From the NCBI GenBank assembly GCA_947475095.1, contig CANJLG010000005.1, positions 1 through 64,000 of the forward strand: DNA of 64,000 nt, read 5' to 3'. Source of the stretch: Flavobacteriales bacterium. GTDB lineage: Bacteria; Bacteroidota; Bacteroidia; Flavobacteriales_D; Crocinitomicaceae. The notes beneath the pieces were generated by a model. The model was not told where the DNA came from. It did no database searches and saw only the letters and a program-made list of their open reading frames with translations. The position numbers were made by a program, and so were the translations under genes. Below are positions 36,492 through 47,175 of the stretch, piece after piece (the first letter of the stretch is position 1; every line of letters begins with the position of its first letter).

Positions 36492-37487
36492 GTGTTAAAA
36501 AGAAGTGAAAATGTTAATCAATTAGCCAATAAACTATTTTTATTAGTTTTTTGCCTATTGCTATCCCAGGATGTTTTGCATGCTCAAGACCCAACATTTA
36601 CTCAGTTTTACTCTAATCCACTTTATTTAAATCCTGCACTTGCGGGATCCACAGGTTGCCCTAGAATAAATTTAAACTACAGAAATGAATGGCCGCAATT
36701 GACGGGTAATTATGTTACTTATTCTGCGTCATTTGACACCTATTCAAAAGATATTAATGGCGGAGTTGGTTTGATGGCAACATATGATCAGCAGGCTGAA
36801 GGCACCATTTCAACCACTATGTTAGGGGGTATTTATTCCTACAATTTGAAATTAAATAGAAAAACTTCTTTAATGTTTGGTGCAAGAGCAGCTTACTATC
36901 AAAAATTCTTAGATTGGAATAAATTAACTTTTGGAGACATGATTGACCCAAGAAGAGGTTTTATCTATCAAACGAATGATGTGCCACGTGGGGGCAAGCG
37001 TGGATTTTTTGATGTTTCTGCTGGAGCTGTAATTTTTACTAAACTATTTTATGCAGGTTTGGCTGTGCACCATGCAAACCAACCTGATGAATCAATGATA
37101 TTGGGACAATCTAAATTACCAGTTCGATTAACGGCTCACATGGGTGGTACTCTCCCAATAGGTAGACGCGGTAGGTACTCTGATGGAACAAGTTTAAAGC
37201 CCGCCATTATTTATCAATATCAAAATGGATTTCAAGAACTAAACATAGGGGCATATCTTAATTATAGTTCCTTAAATATTGGTGTCTGGTATCGTAATAA
37301 AGATGCTTTCGTTTTTATTGTAGGTGCTAAAACTGACAAATTTAATATTGGATACAGTTATGACTTAACGGTTTCTAAACTAGGCAATGGATTAACGGGT
37401 GGTTCGCATGAAATTTCCATGCAAATTAATTTAAAATGTAAGAAAAAGGCAAAGAACTTTAGGAAAATATCTTGCCCTTCATTTTAA
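36492..37487 (+). CDS. PorP/SprF-family type IX secretion outer-membrane protein, GTG start
   Basis: 331 residues. The signal (KLFLLVFCLLLSQDVLHAQ) precedes the family signature DPTFTQFYSNPLYLNPALAGSTGC, followed by a barrel. PorP/SprF proteins partner PorE/SprE or PKD-repeat adhesins in gliding and secretion; which one this serves is not decidable. The first codon is GTG; no ATG fits before the signal peptide. It is divergent from porU and precedes gldJ by 54 bases. Confidence 0.88.
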   Translation: MLKRSENVNQLANKLFLLVFCLLLSQDVLHAQDPTFTQFYSNPLYLNPALAGSTGCPRINLNYRNEWPQLTGNYVTYSASFDTYSKDINGGVGLMATYDQQAEGTISTTMLGGIYSYNLKLNRKTSLMFGARAAYYQKFLDWNKLTFGDMIDPRRGFIYQTNDVPRGGKRGFFDVSAGAVIFTKLFYAGLAVHHANQPDESMILGQSKLPVRLTAHMGGTLPIGRRGRYSDGTSLKPAIIYQYQNGFQELNIGAYLNYSSLNIGVWYRNKDAFVFIVGAKTDKFNIGYSYDLTVSKLGNGLTGGSHEISMQINLKCKKKAKNFRKISCPSF

Positions 37488-37516
37488 AAATGTAACGAAA
37501 TGATAGAATTTAATTT

Positions 37517-37524
37517 TATTTTTG
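37517..37524 (+). promoter_or_regulatory. -7 box of gldJ
   Basis: TATTTTTG, 17 nt before the ATG at 37542. It lies inside the longer open frame that begins at 37500, so the later ATG is preferred. Confidence 0.5.
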
Positions 37525-37541
37525 CTAAAAATAGATTACTT

Positions 37542-40193
37542 ATGAAAATGTCAGACATTAAAAAAGTAAGTGTAGTTGCCCTGTCATTATTGATTTTAGG
37601 GAGTTGCGCACAAGATGAATCTACCTCTACGGGTTGGAAATTCAATAAAACCGAAAATGGTGGATTTGAGAAAAAAGACGTCGGTGAGCAAGAAACAGGC
37701 CCAGGATTAGTAATGATCGAAGGCGGAACATTCACAATGGGTCGTACCGAAGAAGATGTAATGGATGATTGGAATGCTCGGGCAAGTAAAAAAACAGTTT
37801 CCTCATTTTACATGGATAGAACGGAAGTTTCGAATTTCCATTGGTTAGAATATGTTTATTGGATGAAACGTGTTTATTACAAGTCATACCCTCATATTTA
37901 TAAAAAATCTTTGCCTGATACACTTGCATGGAGATCACCACTTTCTTATCAAGAAAAATGTGTGGATTATTACTTTAGGGATCCCCGTTATAGGGATTAT
38001 CCAGTTGTTGGCGTTTCTTGGATTCAAGCAAACGATTTTTGTAAATGGAGAACAGATAGGGTTAACGAAGCTATTTTAGTTAGAGAGGGTATTATCAATT
38101 GGCATTTTGCAGATAAAGATGAGTTAGGAGTTGCAGATTTAACTACAAAAAATACGTACGAAAAATATCGTTCAATCCCTGAAAATATGTTTAACACAGA
38201 ATCGTATTTATCTGGACAGTATAATCAAACGACAAAAACAGGGTACACTGTATCGAAAGATGCGGCCGGTGCATTTAAAGATCCTGTTACAAAAAATGAT
38301 AAACCGAGAGATCCATACATGTTGGATAACTATGATCCTATTTATGCCGAAAAAGAAAAATCAAGTAACACCGATAACCCAAGCTACTTCCGTGGAAAGC
38401 GACAAGTTAGAATTGAAGATGGTATTTTACTCCCTAAATACAGACTCCCTACAGAAGCTGAATGGGAATTTGCAGCAAGCGGATTGATTGGAAACCTGGA
38501 CCCTAACTCAGAAAATATAGATGAGCAAAGGATTTATCCTTGGGATGGTCATTATGTTCGAAAAGATGAAGAACAATTTCAAGGCTCAATACAAGCCAAT
38601 TTTGTTCGTGGAAAAGGTGATTATATGGGTGTTTCAGGTGCTTTAAATGATGGTGCAGACATAACATGTCGTGTAGATGAATATTGGCCAAACGATTATG
38701 GTTTATATAACATGGCAGGTAACGTTTCTGAATGGGTTTTGGATACTTATCGTCCTTTATCAAGCGAAGTTACAGATGAATTTATGCCATTTAGAGGGAA
38801 TAACTATCAAACGAAACTATTGGTACCAGATGGCTTGTATGATAAACAAGTAAAAGCAACCGAAAACATTTATGATGTTTATGGGATGAAAGAATTTGTG
38901 AATGAATATGCTAGGGTTAAGTATTTATCCATGACAAATAACGCTTTAGACTTATCAACGAAATTTCAGGACAACTATAAAAATCAAAATAAAACTACTG
39001 GTGGGCTTGATTTTACAGTTGACAAATTTGGTGTTTTGTTAAGCGATACGCTTACTTTAACAGCTGATAGTGCTGCAGTATCAAAAAGCAAATCCCCAAT
39101 AAGTTGGGTTATACTTAACGGTAAATTTGTTGGCGGCACAAAATCAACTGATAAAATTGTCAAAGTTGTATTTTCAACTCTTGGCGAACAGACGATTAAA
39201 TTGTCTCAAGGTACTGTTAGTGAGATAAAAGAAAATTTTATCAAAGTTGTGAGAAATAATTCTGAATTAAATGCCTATGTAAACACTAAAAGCAGCCAAT
39301 TTAAAATTAATTCAACTCAAAACAAACAGAAATACCAATTTAATAGCCCAAGCAATTCTTACTTGGCCAACTCAAGTCAATATACCTTGAACGACAGTAT
39401 ACAATTTGCTGTTCTAGATGACATTAATGCATTATTAGATACTGCTATCTATTTATATAATAAAGGCAACACTATTAAAGCATCTGCATACATTGAAAAG
39501 GTTTTATTTGGCAATCCAAATAAATCAGTAGATCCAAGTGATTTCAGAAAAGGATTTGATAAAGAGAATGGTGATGTGGATAAGTTTGGGGTACCATTAC
39601 TTGTTAAAGATGACCAAACTGGTGGTGAAGTCAATTATTTCAGCATATTCACTGATGATTATCTAGAATTAAGATTTAATGACTACAAAACAGATCCTAC
39701 TATATCATCTTGGTTAATTACTCTCAGAAATGGCTGTAGTGAATTTATTGTAGAGAGCCGTGGTAAACAACGATGGAGGAACGTTACGGAAGAAGAGAAT
39801 GTAGGAAGATTAAATTACCGCAAAGACGATTATATCGACTACTTAGATGGTGATTTAGAATCCTCTATTTACTATAACAATAAAATTAGAAAAGACGAAA
39901 TCAATTCAGGTAAACGAGATGGTTCTCAGGTAGTATATCAAAGTGAGCACGAAAATTTCGACCTTGAAGGAAAACCTATAAATGAAGGTGCAAATGGTTC
40001 TCCGATGACCTTGATTTCCGACAAATCTAAAGTATATAAAGGTGGTTCATGGAAAGATAGAGCGTATTGGCTAGCTGCTTCTAATAGACGCTTTCTTGAT
40101 GAAGATAAATCATCAGCATTAATTGGATTTAGATGTGCTATGGACCGTGTGGGTGACGTTCGTCAAAGTACTAACAAAAAGAAACGTAAATAA
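37542..40193 (+). CDS. gldJ: GldJ, gliding motility/type IX secretion lipoprotein with large insertion
   Basis: Sulfatase-modifying-factor-fold lipoprotein (signal MKMSDIKKVSVVALSLLILGSC) associated with the GldK/N ring and needed for gliding and secretion in Flavobacterium. At 883 residues it is much longer than the roughly 560 I recall for F. johnsoniae GldJ. The first half of the fold runs from VMIEGGTFTMGRTEED to NVSEWVLDTYRP near 393-404; the fold resumes at VYKGGSWKDRAYWLAASNRRFL near 828. The intervening 420 residues include a conserved FRGNNY stretch and then unfamiliar sequence, with a PKD-like strand pattern near residues 500-570. It is followed by a terminator and murF, the usual gldJ-murF order. 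Confidence 0.9.
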   Translation: MKMSDIKKVSVVALSLLILGSCAQDESTSTGWKFNKTENGGFEKKDVGEQETGPGLVMIEGGTFTMGRTEEDVMDDWNARASKKTVSSFYMDRTEVSNFHWLEYVYWMKRVYYKSYPHIYKKSLPDTLAWRSPLSYQEKCVDYYFRDPRYRDYPVVGVSWIQANDFCKWRTDRVNEAILVREGIINWHFADKDELGVADLTTKNTYEKYRSIPENMFNTESYLSGQYNQTTKTGYTVSKDAAGAFKDPVTKNDKPRDPYMLDNYDPIYAEKEKSSNTDNPSYFRGKRQVRIEDGILLPKYRLPTEAEWEFAASGLIGNLDPNSENIDEQRIYPWDGHYVRKDEEQFQGSIQANFVRGKGDYMGVSGALNDGADITCRVDEYWPNDYGLYNMAGNVSEWVLDTYRPLSSEVTDEFMPFRGNNYQTKLLVPDGLYDKQVKATENIYDVYGMKEFVNEYARVKYLSMTNNALDLSTKFQDNYKNQNKTTGGLDFTVDKFGVLLSDTLTLTADSAAVSKSKSPISWVILNGKFVGGTKSTDKIVKVVFSTLGEQTIKLSQGTVSEIKENFIKVVRNNSELNAYVNTKSSQFKINSTQNKQKYQFNSPSNSYLANSSQYTLNDSIQFAVLDDINALLDTAIYLYNKGNTIKASAYIEKVLFGNPNKSVDPSDFRKGFDKENGDVDKFGVPLLVKDDQTGGEVNYFSIFTDDYLELRFNDYKTDPTISSWLITLRNGCSEFIVESRGKQRWRNVTEEENVGRLNYRKDDYIDYLDGDLESSIYYNNKIRKDEINSGKRDGSQVVYQSEHENFDLEGKPINEGANGSPMTLISDKSKVYKGGSWKDRAYWLAASNRRFLDEDKSSALIGFRCAMDRVGDVRQSTNKKKRK

Positions 40194-40203
40194 ATTTACT
40201 ATT

Positions 40204-40232
40204 AAGCCCCTAGACTAAGGGGCTTTTTTTTT
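40204..40232 (+). terminator. Intrinsic terminator after gldJ, abutting murF
   Basis: AAGCCCCT, 6-nt loop, AGGGGCTT (8-bp stem) followed by a run of T to 40232. The murF ATG is at 40239, only 6 nt after the T-run. Confidence 0.85.
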
Positions 40233-40238
40233 GTCAAT

Positions 40239-41522
40239 ATGAGATTGTTTGATTTGTTTTACGAAACATCAGAGGTTTGCATCGATACGCGATCCATTAC
40301 AAAAAATTGCTTGTTTGTTGCGTTAAAAGGAAATAACTTCGATGGAAATGATTTTGTGAATGAAGCACTATTGGCTGGCGCAAAATATTGCATATCTGAT
40401 CGTTTAGCGATTTGCAATCAGGTAAACATATTTTATGTTGAAAACACCCTAGAATATTTACAGAACCTTGCCTTATCCCATCGAAAAAAATTTACTATTC
40501 CAGTCATTGGAATTACTGGGAGCAATGGTAAGACAAGCACTAAAGAACTAGTAAATTGTGTACTAAGTAAGCAATATCATGTACTTTGTACTGCTGGAAA
40601 CTTTAATAATCATATTGGAGTGCCGCTTACCCTACTGAAACTAAATGCAAATCATGAATTAGCCATCATTGAAATGGGGGCGAACAAACATGGTGATATC
40701 GCTGAACTTTGCGCAATTGCTGAGCCTACGCTCGGAGTAATAACTAATATAGGGAAAGCTCATTTGGAGGGATTCAAGGATTTTCAAGGCGTTTTAAAGA
40801 CTAAAAAAGAATTGTACACCTCCATTAGTCAAAAAAAAGATGGGGTGATCTTTTATAATGCGGATGACCAACTATTAATAGAAAATCTTCCAAATAACAT
40901 AAAGAATATTTCATACGGCATCTCTCAATTCAGCGATCTATGTGGTGAACTATTGGCGCTTAATCCAAGGGTTAAACTACGCTATAAAGACGGCGAATAT
41001 AATTCTCCTGAGATTCAAACTCAACTCATTGGAAAATATAACTTTTACAACTTTTTATGCGCAATAAGTATTGGAGTATATTTCAAAATAAGCCACGAAA
41101 ATATTAGAATAGCAATAGAACAATACATTTCAAAAAATAACCGCTCTCAAGTAGAAATAACGGCAAATAATACAATAATAATTGATTGCTATAATGCTAA
41201 TCCGAGCAGTATGCATTCAGCATTAGAGAGTTTTCTTATGATAGAAGCAGATAATAAAATAGCTATTATTGGAGACATGCTTGAATTAGGTACAGACACA
41301 AAAGAGGAGCATGATAAAATAATTAAGTACTGTAAGGAAAATGAAATTAACTACTTGGTTGTTGGTGAATATTTTTCGAAGTCTGAAGTAAATCCGAAGA
41401 TACGGTTTGCATCAACAAGCGAATTACTAGACTATTTAAACATTACGCCACTGAAAAACAACTTAATTCTATTAAAAGGCTCAAGAGGAATTGCCTTAGA
41501 AAAATTACTTTCTTCGCTGTAA
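40239..41522 (+). CDS. murF: MurF, UDP-MurNAc-tripeptide--D-Ala-D-Ala ligase
   Basis: Mur ligase adding D-Ala-D-Ala to the peptidoglycan precursor in the cytoplasm. The ATP loop GITGSNGKTSTKE lies near residue 88, the MGANKHGDIAELCAIAEPT segment near 147 and DCYNANPSSM near 310. At 427 residues it is slightly short but complete. It follows gldJ, but a strong terminator sits directly before its start; TTTTTTTG at the end of the T-run, 5 nt before ATG, differs from the -7 consensus only by one base and may be its own promoter. Confidence 0.95.
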   Translation: MRLFDLFYETSEVCIDTRSITKNCLFVALKGNNFDGNDFVNEALLAGAKYCISDRLAICNQVNIFYVENTLEYLQNLALSHRKKFTIPVIGITGSNGKTSTKELVNCVLSKQYHVLCTAGNFNNHIGVPLTLLKLNANHELAIIEMGANKHGDIAELCAIAEPTLGVITNIGKAHLEGFKDFQGVLKTKKELYTSISQKKDGVIFYNADDQLLIENLPNNIKNISYGISQFSDLCGELLALNPRVKLRYKDGEYNSPEIQTQLIGKYNFYNFLCAISIGVYFKISHENIRIAIEQYISKNNRSQVEITANNTIIIDCYNANPSSMHSALESFLMIEADNKIAIIGDMLELGTDTKEEHDKIIKYCKENEINYLVVGEYFSKSEVNPKIRFASTSELLDYLNITPLKNNLILLKGSRGIALEKLLSSL

Positions 41523-41540
41523 TATTTTTCTTTCAAATAC

Positions 41541-42623
41541 TTAGGATCCGAATTGCATTAGGAATGCTTTTAAGAAAGGGTCAAGATTTCCATCCATAAC
41601 AGCTTCAACATCGGAGGTTTCAATTCCAGTACGTACATCCTTCACTAACTTATAGGGCTGCATAACATAATTCCGAATCTGAGACCCCCACTCTATTTTC
41701 TTTTTCCCAGCTTCAATTTCATTTCGTTTTTCAAGTCGTTCACGCAGTACCAATTCATATAATTGCGAACGAAGAAGCTGCAGGGCCTTTTCTTTATTTG
41801 CCAATTGAGAGCGAGATTCAGAATTTTCGATGATAATACCAGAAGGAGCGTGACGTAAACGCACAGCTGTTTCCACTTTATTTACATTTTGCCCTCCTGC
41901 TCCACCTGATCTAAACGTTTCAAAACTCACATCTGCAGGATTCACATAGATATCGATATTATCATCAACGAGTGGATAAACGTAAACTGAAACAAAAGAA
42001 GTATGCCTTTTCGCATTTGAATCGAATGGTGAAATTCGAACAAGTCGGTGAACACCATTTTCTCCTTTCAGATACCCAAAAGCAAACTCTCCTTCAAACT
42101 CAATGGTAACTGTTTTCACACCCGCCACATCACCTTCCTGAAAATTAAGTTCTGTCAGTTTATGCCCTTTCTTTTGTCCCCACATCATATACATGCGCAT
42201 GAGCATAGACGCCCAATCACAGCTTTCCGTACCTCCAGCACCCGCAGTAATTTGCACAACAGCACTCAAAGCGTCTTCTTCGCCAGAAAGCATGTTTTTT
42301 AATTCTAATTCTTCAACACCTGCTTGAATTTCATTAAAATTGAAATCTACTTCTTTTTGATCAGCAGCGCCTTCTTTTACAAATTCCAACAAAACAGCAA
42401 GGTCTTGGGTAGCACTATTCAGTCGATCAAAACTATCTACCCAATATTTCAAGCCACGGATAATCTTCATTTGTTTTTCGGCCTTTTGAGGGTCATCCCA
42501 AAAATTCGGATCCTGAGAACGAAGTTCCTCCTCGCGTAATTGCTGTCTTTTATCACTAATTTTCAAGTATACTGAGATTTCCTCCACCCGTTTGATTAGT
42601 TCCTTATGTTGTTCATTCGTCAT
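41541..42623 (-). CDS. prfB: PrfB, peptide chain release factor 2, no programmed frameshift
   Basis: 360-residue factor reading UGA and UAA stops. The codon-recognition tripeptide SPF is in [15 protein letters not shown], and the catalytic GGQ is in [14 protein letters not shown]. Many bacteria make RF2 through a +1 frameshift at an in-frame UGA near codon 25; here the equivalent spot (VYLKISDK) is read straight through in one frame with no UGA. A TAATTTTG box is only 4 nt before the ATG. It is convergent with murF, 18 bases apart. Confidence 0.96.
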   Translation of the reverse strand: MTNEQHKELIKRVEEISVYLKISDKRQQLREEELRSQDPNFWDDPQKAEKQMKIIRGLKYWVDSFDRLNSATQDLAVLLEFVKEGAADQKEVDFNFNEIQAGVEELELKNMLSGEEDALSAVVQITAGAGGTESCDWASMLMRMYMMWGQKKGHKLTELNFQEGDVAGVKTVTIEFEGEFAFGYLKGENGVHRLVRISPFDSNAKRHTSFVSVYVYPLVDDNIDIYVNPADVSFETFRSGGAGGQNVNKVETAVRLRHAPSGIIIENSESRSQLANKEKALQLLRSQLYELVLRERLEKRNEIEAGKKKIEWGSQIRNYVMQPYKLVKDVRTGIETSDVEAVMDGNLDPFLKAFLMQFGS

Positions 42624-42627
42624 AGCG

Positions 42628-42635
42628 CAAAATTA
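42628..42635 (-). promoter_or_regulatory. -7 box 4 nt before prfB
   Basis: TAATTTTG on the minus strand followed by CGCT and ATG, predicting a leaderless prfB mRNA. Confidence 0.5.
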
Positions 42636-42693
42636 ATTAATCTTTAACAACAAAAGAGATATAAAATTTCTAAGCTTAATAATAGAAATTATT

Positions 42694-42701
42694 TACCTTT
42701 G
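42694..42701 (+). promoter_or_regulatory. -7 box of gcvH
   Basis: TACCTTTG, 16 nt before the gcvH ATG. Confidence 0.55.
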
Positions 42702-42717
42702 AAATAAAATAAGAAAC

Positions 42718-43095
42718 ATGAGTATACCAGCAGAATTAAAATATACCAAAGACCATGAATGGGTTAGAATGGACGGTGACATTGCCATCGTAGGAATTAC
42801 GGCGTTTGCGCAAGGAGAATTAGGCGATATTGTCTATGTAGAAATAGAAACTGTTGGTGAGTCTTTAGATCGAGAAGAGGTTTTTGGATCAATTGAAGCT
42901 GTAAAGACAGTATCTGATTTATTCATGCCTTTGAGCGGTGAAATTTTAGAACTCAATGAAGCTTTAGAAAGTAATCCAGAATTAGTAAACAGCGACCCAT
43001 ATGGAGAAGGCTGGATGGTTAAAATAAAAGTGTCTAATCGCAGTGAATTAGATGAATTATTGGGAGCAGAAGATTATACCGGATTGGTTCATTAA
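42718..43095 (+). CDS. gcvH: GcvH, glycine cleavage system H protein
   Basis: 125-residue lipoyl carrier shuttling the aminomethyl group between P, T and L proteins. The lipoylated Lys is in [16 protein letters not shown] near residue 63, and the [13 protein letters not shown] strand precedes it. Typical length and fold. The gcvP and gcvT genes are not nearby. Confidence 0.97.
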   Translation: MSIPAELKYTKDHEWVRMDGDIAIVGITAFAQGELGDIVYVEIETVGESLDREEVFGSIEAVKTVSDLFMPLSGEILELNEALESNPELVNSDPYGEGWMVKIKVSNRSELDELLGAEDYTGLVH

Positions 43096-43223
43096 AATTA
43101 CTTAAATAAATATTGGATAAAAAATAAGTCCCCAAGATGATACCTATGCTAATTTTTCTGCAAAATGTCTTTTCGATAAATAAAATGTGTAAGTTTAATT
43201 CATTAACCTAAAAAATATAAAAA

Positions 43224-43958
43224 ATGAAAAGAAAAATTATGAATTATGGCATTATGGCATTAGTAACAATGTCGTTTTTAACAACAAGTTGTGGTGGTAA
43301 ATCAGATGCTCCTATTGGTCCTGATAAACCTAAAAAAGGTGATTATCCACTCACAGTTGATAAAGCAATGAGTGGAGATTTCTCCCAGTATTATGAGGTA
43401 ACCAAAGCAGTATTGAAAATCGAGGATTATGGATCTAAATTAATGGTTGAGGTTAAACGTACAGATGTTGCATTTGAGGAAATAGATTTAACTTCATTGA
43501 AATTTGAACATGAGGGGTCAGGAGGAAAATATCAGTATGATATTAAAGCTGATCTTTTAGGAGCTAACGATTTACCTACTGAAAATAGTTTAGGTCATCA
43601 CGCAAATGATCCATTTGTTACTATGCGCTCCTTAAAAGCTGGCGAAACAGTATGGTTAGAATTTAGCGCTAGAGATGCTGATCCAACCAAGTCTAAAAAA
43701 GTTAAGCTTTCCTCAACGTTAGTTGTAAATCCAAATTATGGGGTAAGTTCTTCATCCGATGGATCAGATTCAGACTCAGGTGATGGAGACACAGGCGATG
43801 CAGGTGATGCAGATGATGAAGGCGATTCAGACGATAGCGATGATCTTGAAGATGCTGCATCTAAACTTTTACTAAAAACTGGTAAAAAAGCAATTGACCT
43901 TATGGAAAAATCTGAATACCTTGACAGAGAGATTGAAAAGGCAAAAAAGAAATTATAA
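43224..43958 (+). CDS. Acidic lipoprotein of unknown function
   Basis: 244 residues. The lipoprotein signal ends MSFLTTSCGGKSD, followed by a roughly 140-residue beta-rich domain (YPLTVDKAMSGDFSQYYEV...), a low-complexity Ser/Asp/Gly segment of about 40 residues near 175-215, and a Lys-rich C-terminal helix (EKAKKKL). The acidic segment could bind Ca2+ or act as a spacer from the membrane. I recognise no family. It is followed by a clear terminator. Confidence 0.75.
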   Translation: MKRKIMNYGIMALVTMSFLTTSCGGKSDAPIGPDKPKKGDYPLTVDKAMSGDFSQYYEVTKAVLKIEDYGSKLMVEVKRTDVAFEEIDLTSLKFEHEGSGGKYQYDIKADLLGANDLPTENSLGHHANDPFVTMRSLKAGETVWLEFSARDADPTKSKKVKLSSTLVVNPNYGVSSSSDGSDSDSGDGDTGDAGDADDEGDSDDSDDLEDAASKLLLKTGKKAIDLMEKSEYLDREIEKAKKKL

Positions 43959-43976
43959 TTAGAGTCTATTCTTTAG

Positions 43977-44011
43977 AAAAAAAAGACCTGCATCAGCAGG
44001 TTTTTTTTTTC
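43977..44011 (+). terminator. Intrinsic terminator after the acidic lipoprotein gene
   Basis: ACCTGC (43986-43991), ATCA loop, GCAGGT (43996-44001), then ten T. An A-run precedes the stem, so it may work in both directions. Confidence 0.8.
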
Positions 44012-44457
44012 TAAATTTTTAAATGAAAATGGTGTTAATCAAACCATACTTTTGAATTACTGTATTCAAGCCTCTCGTTTATGATAAACTAGAGTACTAA
44101 AATACCTATCCAATTTACAGTTATAATTTTTGTAAATAGTATTATGTCTCTAAATATTTGACTTAATTTATGTTTTATTATTTCAACATCTAAAAAATTT
44201 ACTTTAGCTTGAATAAGATACGGAAAGCCTAATAATTAAATATGGGAAGACCTGATTTATGATTTTGATAAATAATCGTTTGAACTTATAGATGGCCAAA
44301 TACTTTTCATTATATCATACAGAAGGATGTTATTAAACATAAATTCAAACGCTTTAAGGTAAACCTAAAAGGGAGTCAGAAATAAGTGTTTTTTCCTGTA
44401 TAGATGAATGAGATTATTTAACGCCTAAAAAATGGTCGATTCTAAATAATGATTTGT
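44012..44457. other. Gene-free region between the lipoprotein gene and gyrB
   Basis: About 450 AT-rich bases in which I find no convincing reading frame, tRNA or promoter. The only structure noted is an 8-bp inverted repeat CGTTTGAA (44277-44284) / TTCAAACG (44344-44351) around a 59-base interval. It could be decayed sequence or hold an unrecognised small RNA. Confidence 0.5.
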
Positions 44458-46413
<1,956 letters not shown>

Positions 46414-46422
46414 TTAATTTCG

Positions 46423-46434
46423 TTTAACGTTAAA
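46423..46434. repeat. Palindrome TTTAACGTTAAA, copy 3 of 3
   Basis: Same 12-bp palindrome as at 1853 and 12181, here between the gyrB -7 box and the start codon, a position where a bound protein would block transcription. Confidence 0.45.
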
Positions 46435-46447
46435 ATTAATTATATAA

Positions 46448-46455
46448 CAAAAATA
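46448..46455 (-). promoter_or_regulatory. -7 box of gyrB
   Basis: TATTTTTG on the minus strand, 40 nt before the gyrB ATG. Confidence 0.45.
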
Positions 46456-46528
46456 CAGAAAAAGGCACTATTATAAATGCACAAAAAGCACTTAAACCCT
46501 TAACTTATCAACAAAATTTCAACGAAAA

Positions 46529-47086
46529 TCAACCTTTTATCCAATCGACAATAGAAGCGTCCATTGGGGAGGTTTGAGGAGAAATAACCTTCACTAAAAA
46601 ACCTTCTTCATCCAATAGATATTTTTGAAAATTCCATTGAACTTGGTTATCTTCTAAACCATTTTTAGCTTTTTGGGTTAAAAACTGATAGATGGGATGC
46701 ATATCCTTTCCTTTGACAGAAATTTTGGACATCATTGGAAACGACACTCCGTAATTTTTTTGACAAAACGCAGCTATATTTTCATTTGAACCAGGTTCTT
46801 GCCCCATAAAATTATTTGCAGGAAATCCAACAATAACAAAATTTTGATCTTTAAACTCATTGTACAAACGCTCTAATTCCTCATATTGTGGGGTTAGACC
46901 ACATTTAGAGGCCGTATTTACGACCAACACTTTTTTTCCTTTTAGTTGTGCTAAATCATACGATTGGCCGTTAATATCTTCACACTTAAATGAATGAATA
47001 GATAATTTAGGATCGTAAGAAAGGTTGGAATTAGAAGTCATGGTGCACGATAGATTCAATAATAAAACAATAAATAAAATTTTCAT
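46529..47086 (-). CDS. Glutathione-peroxidase-family thiol peroxidase, lipoprotein
   Basis: 185 residues with a short lipoprotein signal (MKILFIVLLLNLSC), so likely periplasmic. The peroxidatic Cys is in VVNTASKCGLTPQY and the Trp-Asn pair of the tetrad in VQWNFQKYLL. In the motif usually written FPCNQF this protein reads FPANNF, so the tetrad Gln is Asn and the adjacent Cys is Ala. A Cys in AAFCQKNYGVSFP can serve as resolving residue, making thioredoxin-type reductants likely. A TACCTTCG box lies 41 nt upstream (47128-47135). Confidence 0.9.
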   Translation of the reverse strand: MKILFIVLLLNLSCTMTSNSNLSYDPKLSIHSFKCEDINGQSYDLAQLKGKKVLVVNTASKCGLTPQYEELERLYNEFKDQNFVIVGFPANNFMGQEPGSNENIAAFCQKNYGVSFPMMSKISVKGKDMHPIYQFLTQKAKNGLEDNQVQWNFQKYLLDEEGFLVKVISPQTSPMDASIVDWIKG

Positions 47087-47127
47087 AACAGTGTTTTTAT
47101 GATAAACAACTTAAGAAATAAATAGTT

Positions 47128-47135
47128 CGAAGGTA
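47128..47135 (-). promoter_or_regulatory. Possible -7 box of the peroxidase gene
   Basis: TACCTTCG (TTCG variant) on the minus strand, 41 nt before the ATG at 47086. Confidence 0.3.
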
Positions 47136-47175
47136 ACAAAGTAAACCTTTTTCGTTTTAATACGAATAATAAATA

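Noticed and set aside
46504-46514. TTATCAACA resembling a DnaA box upstream of gyrB
   Set aside because: A single imperfect copy with no cluster and no dnaA gene; not an origin.
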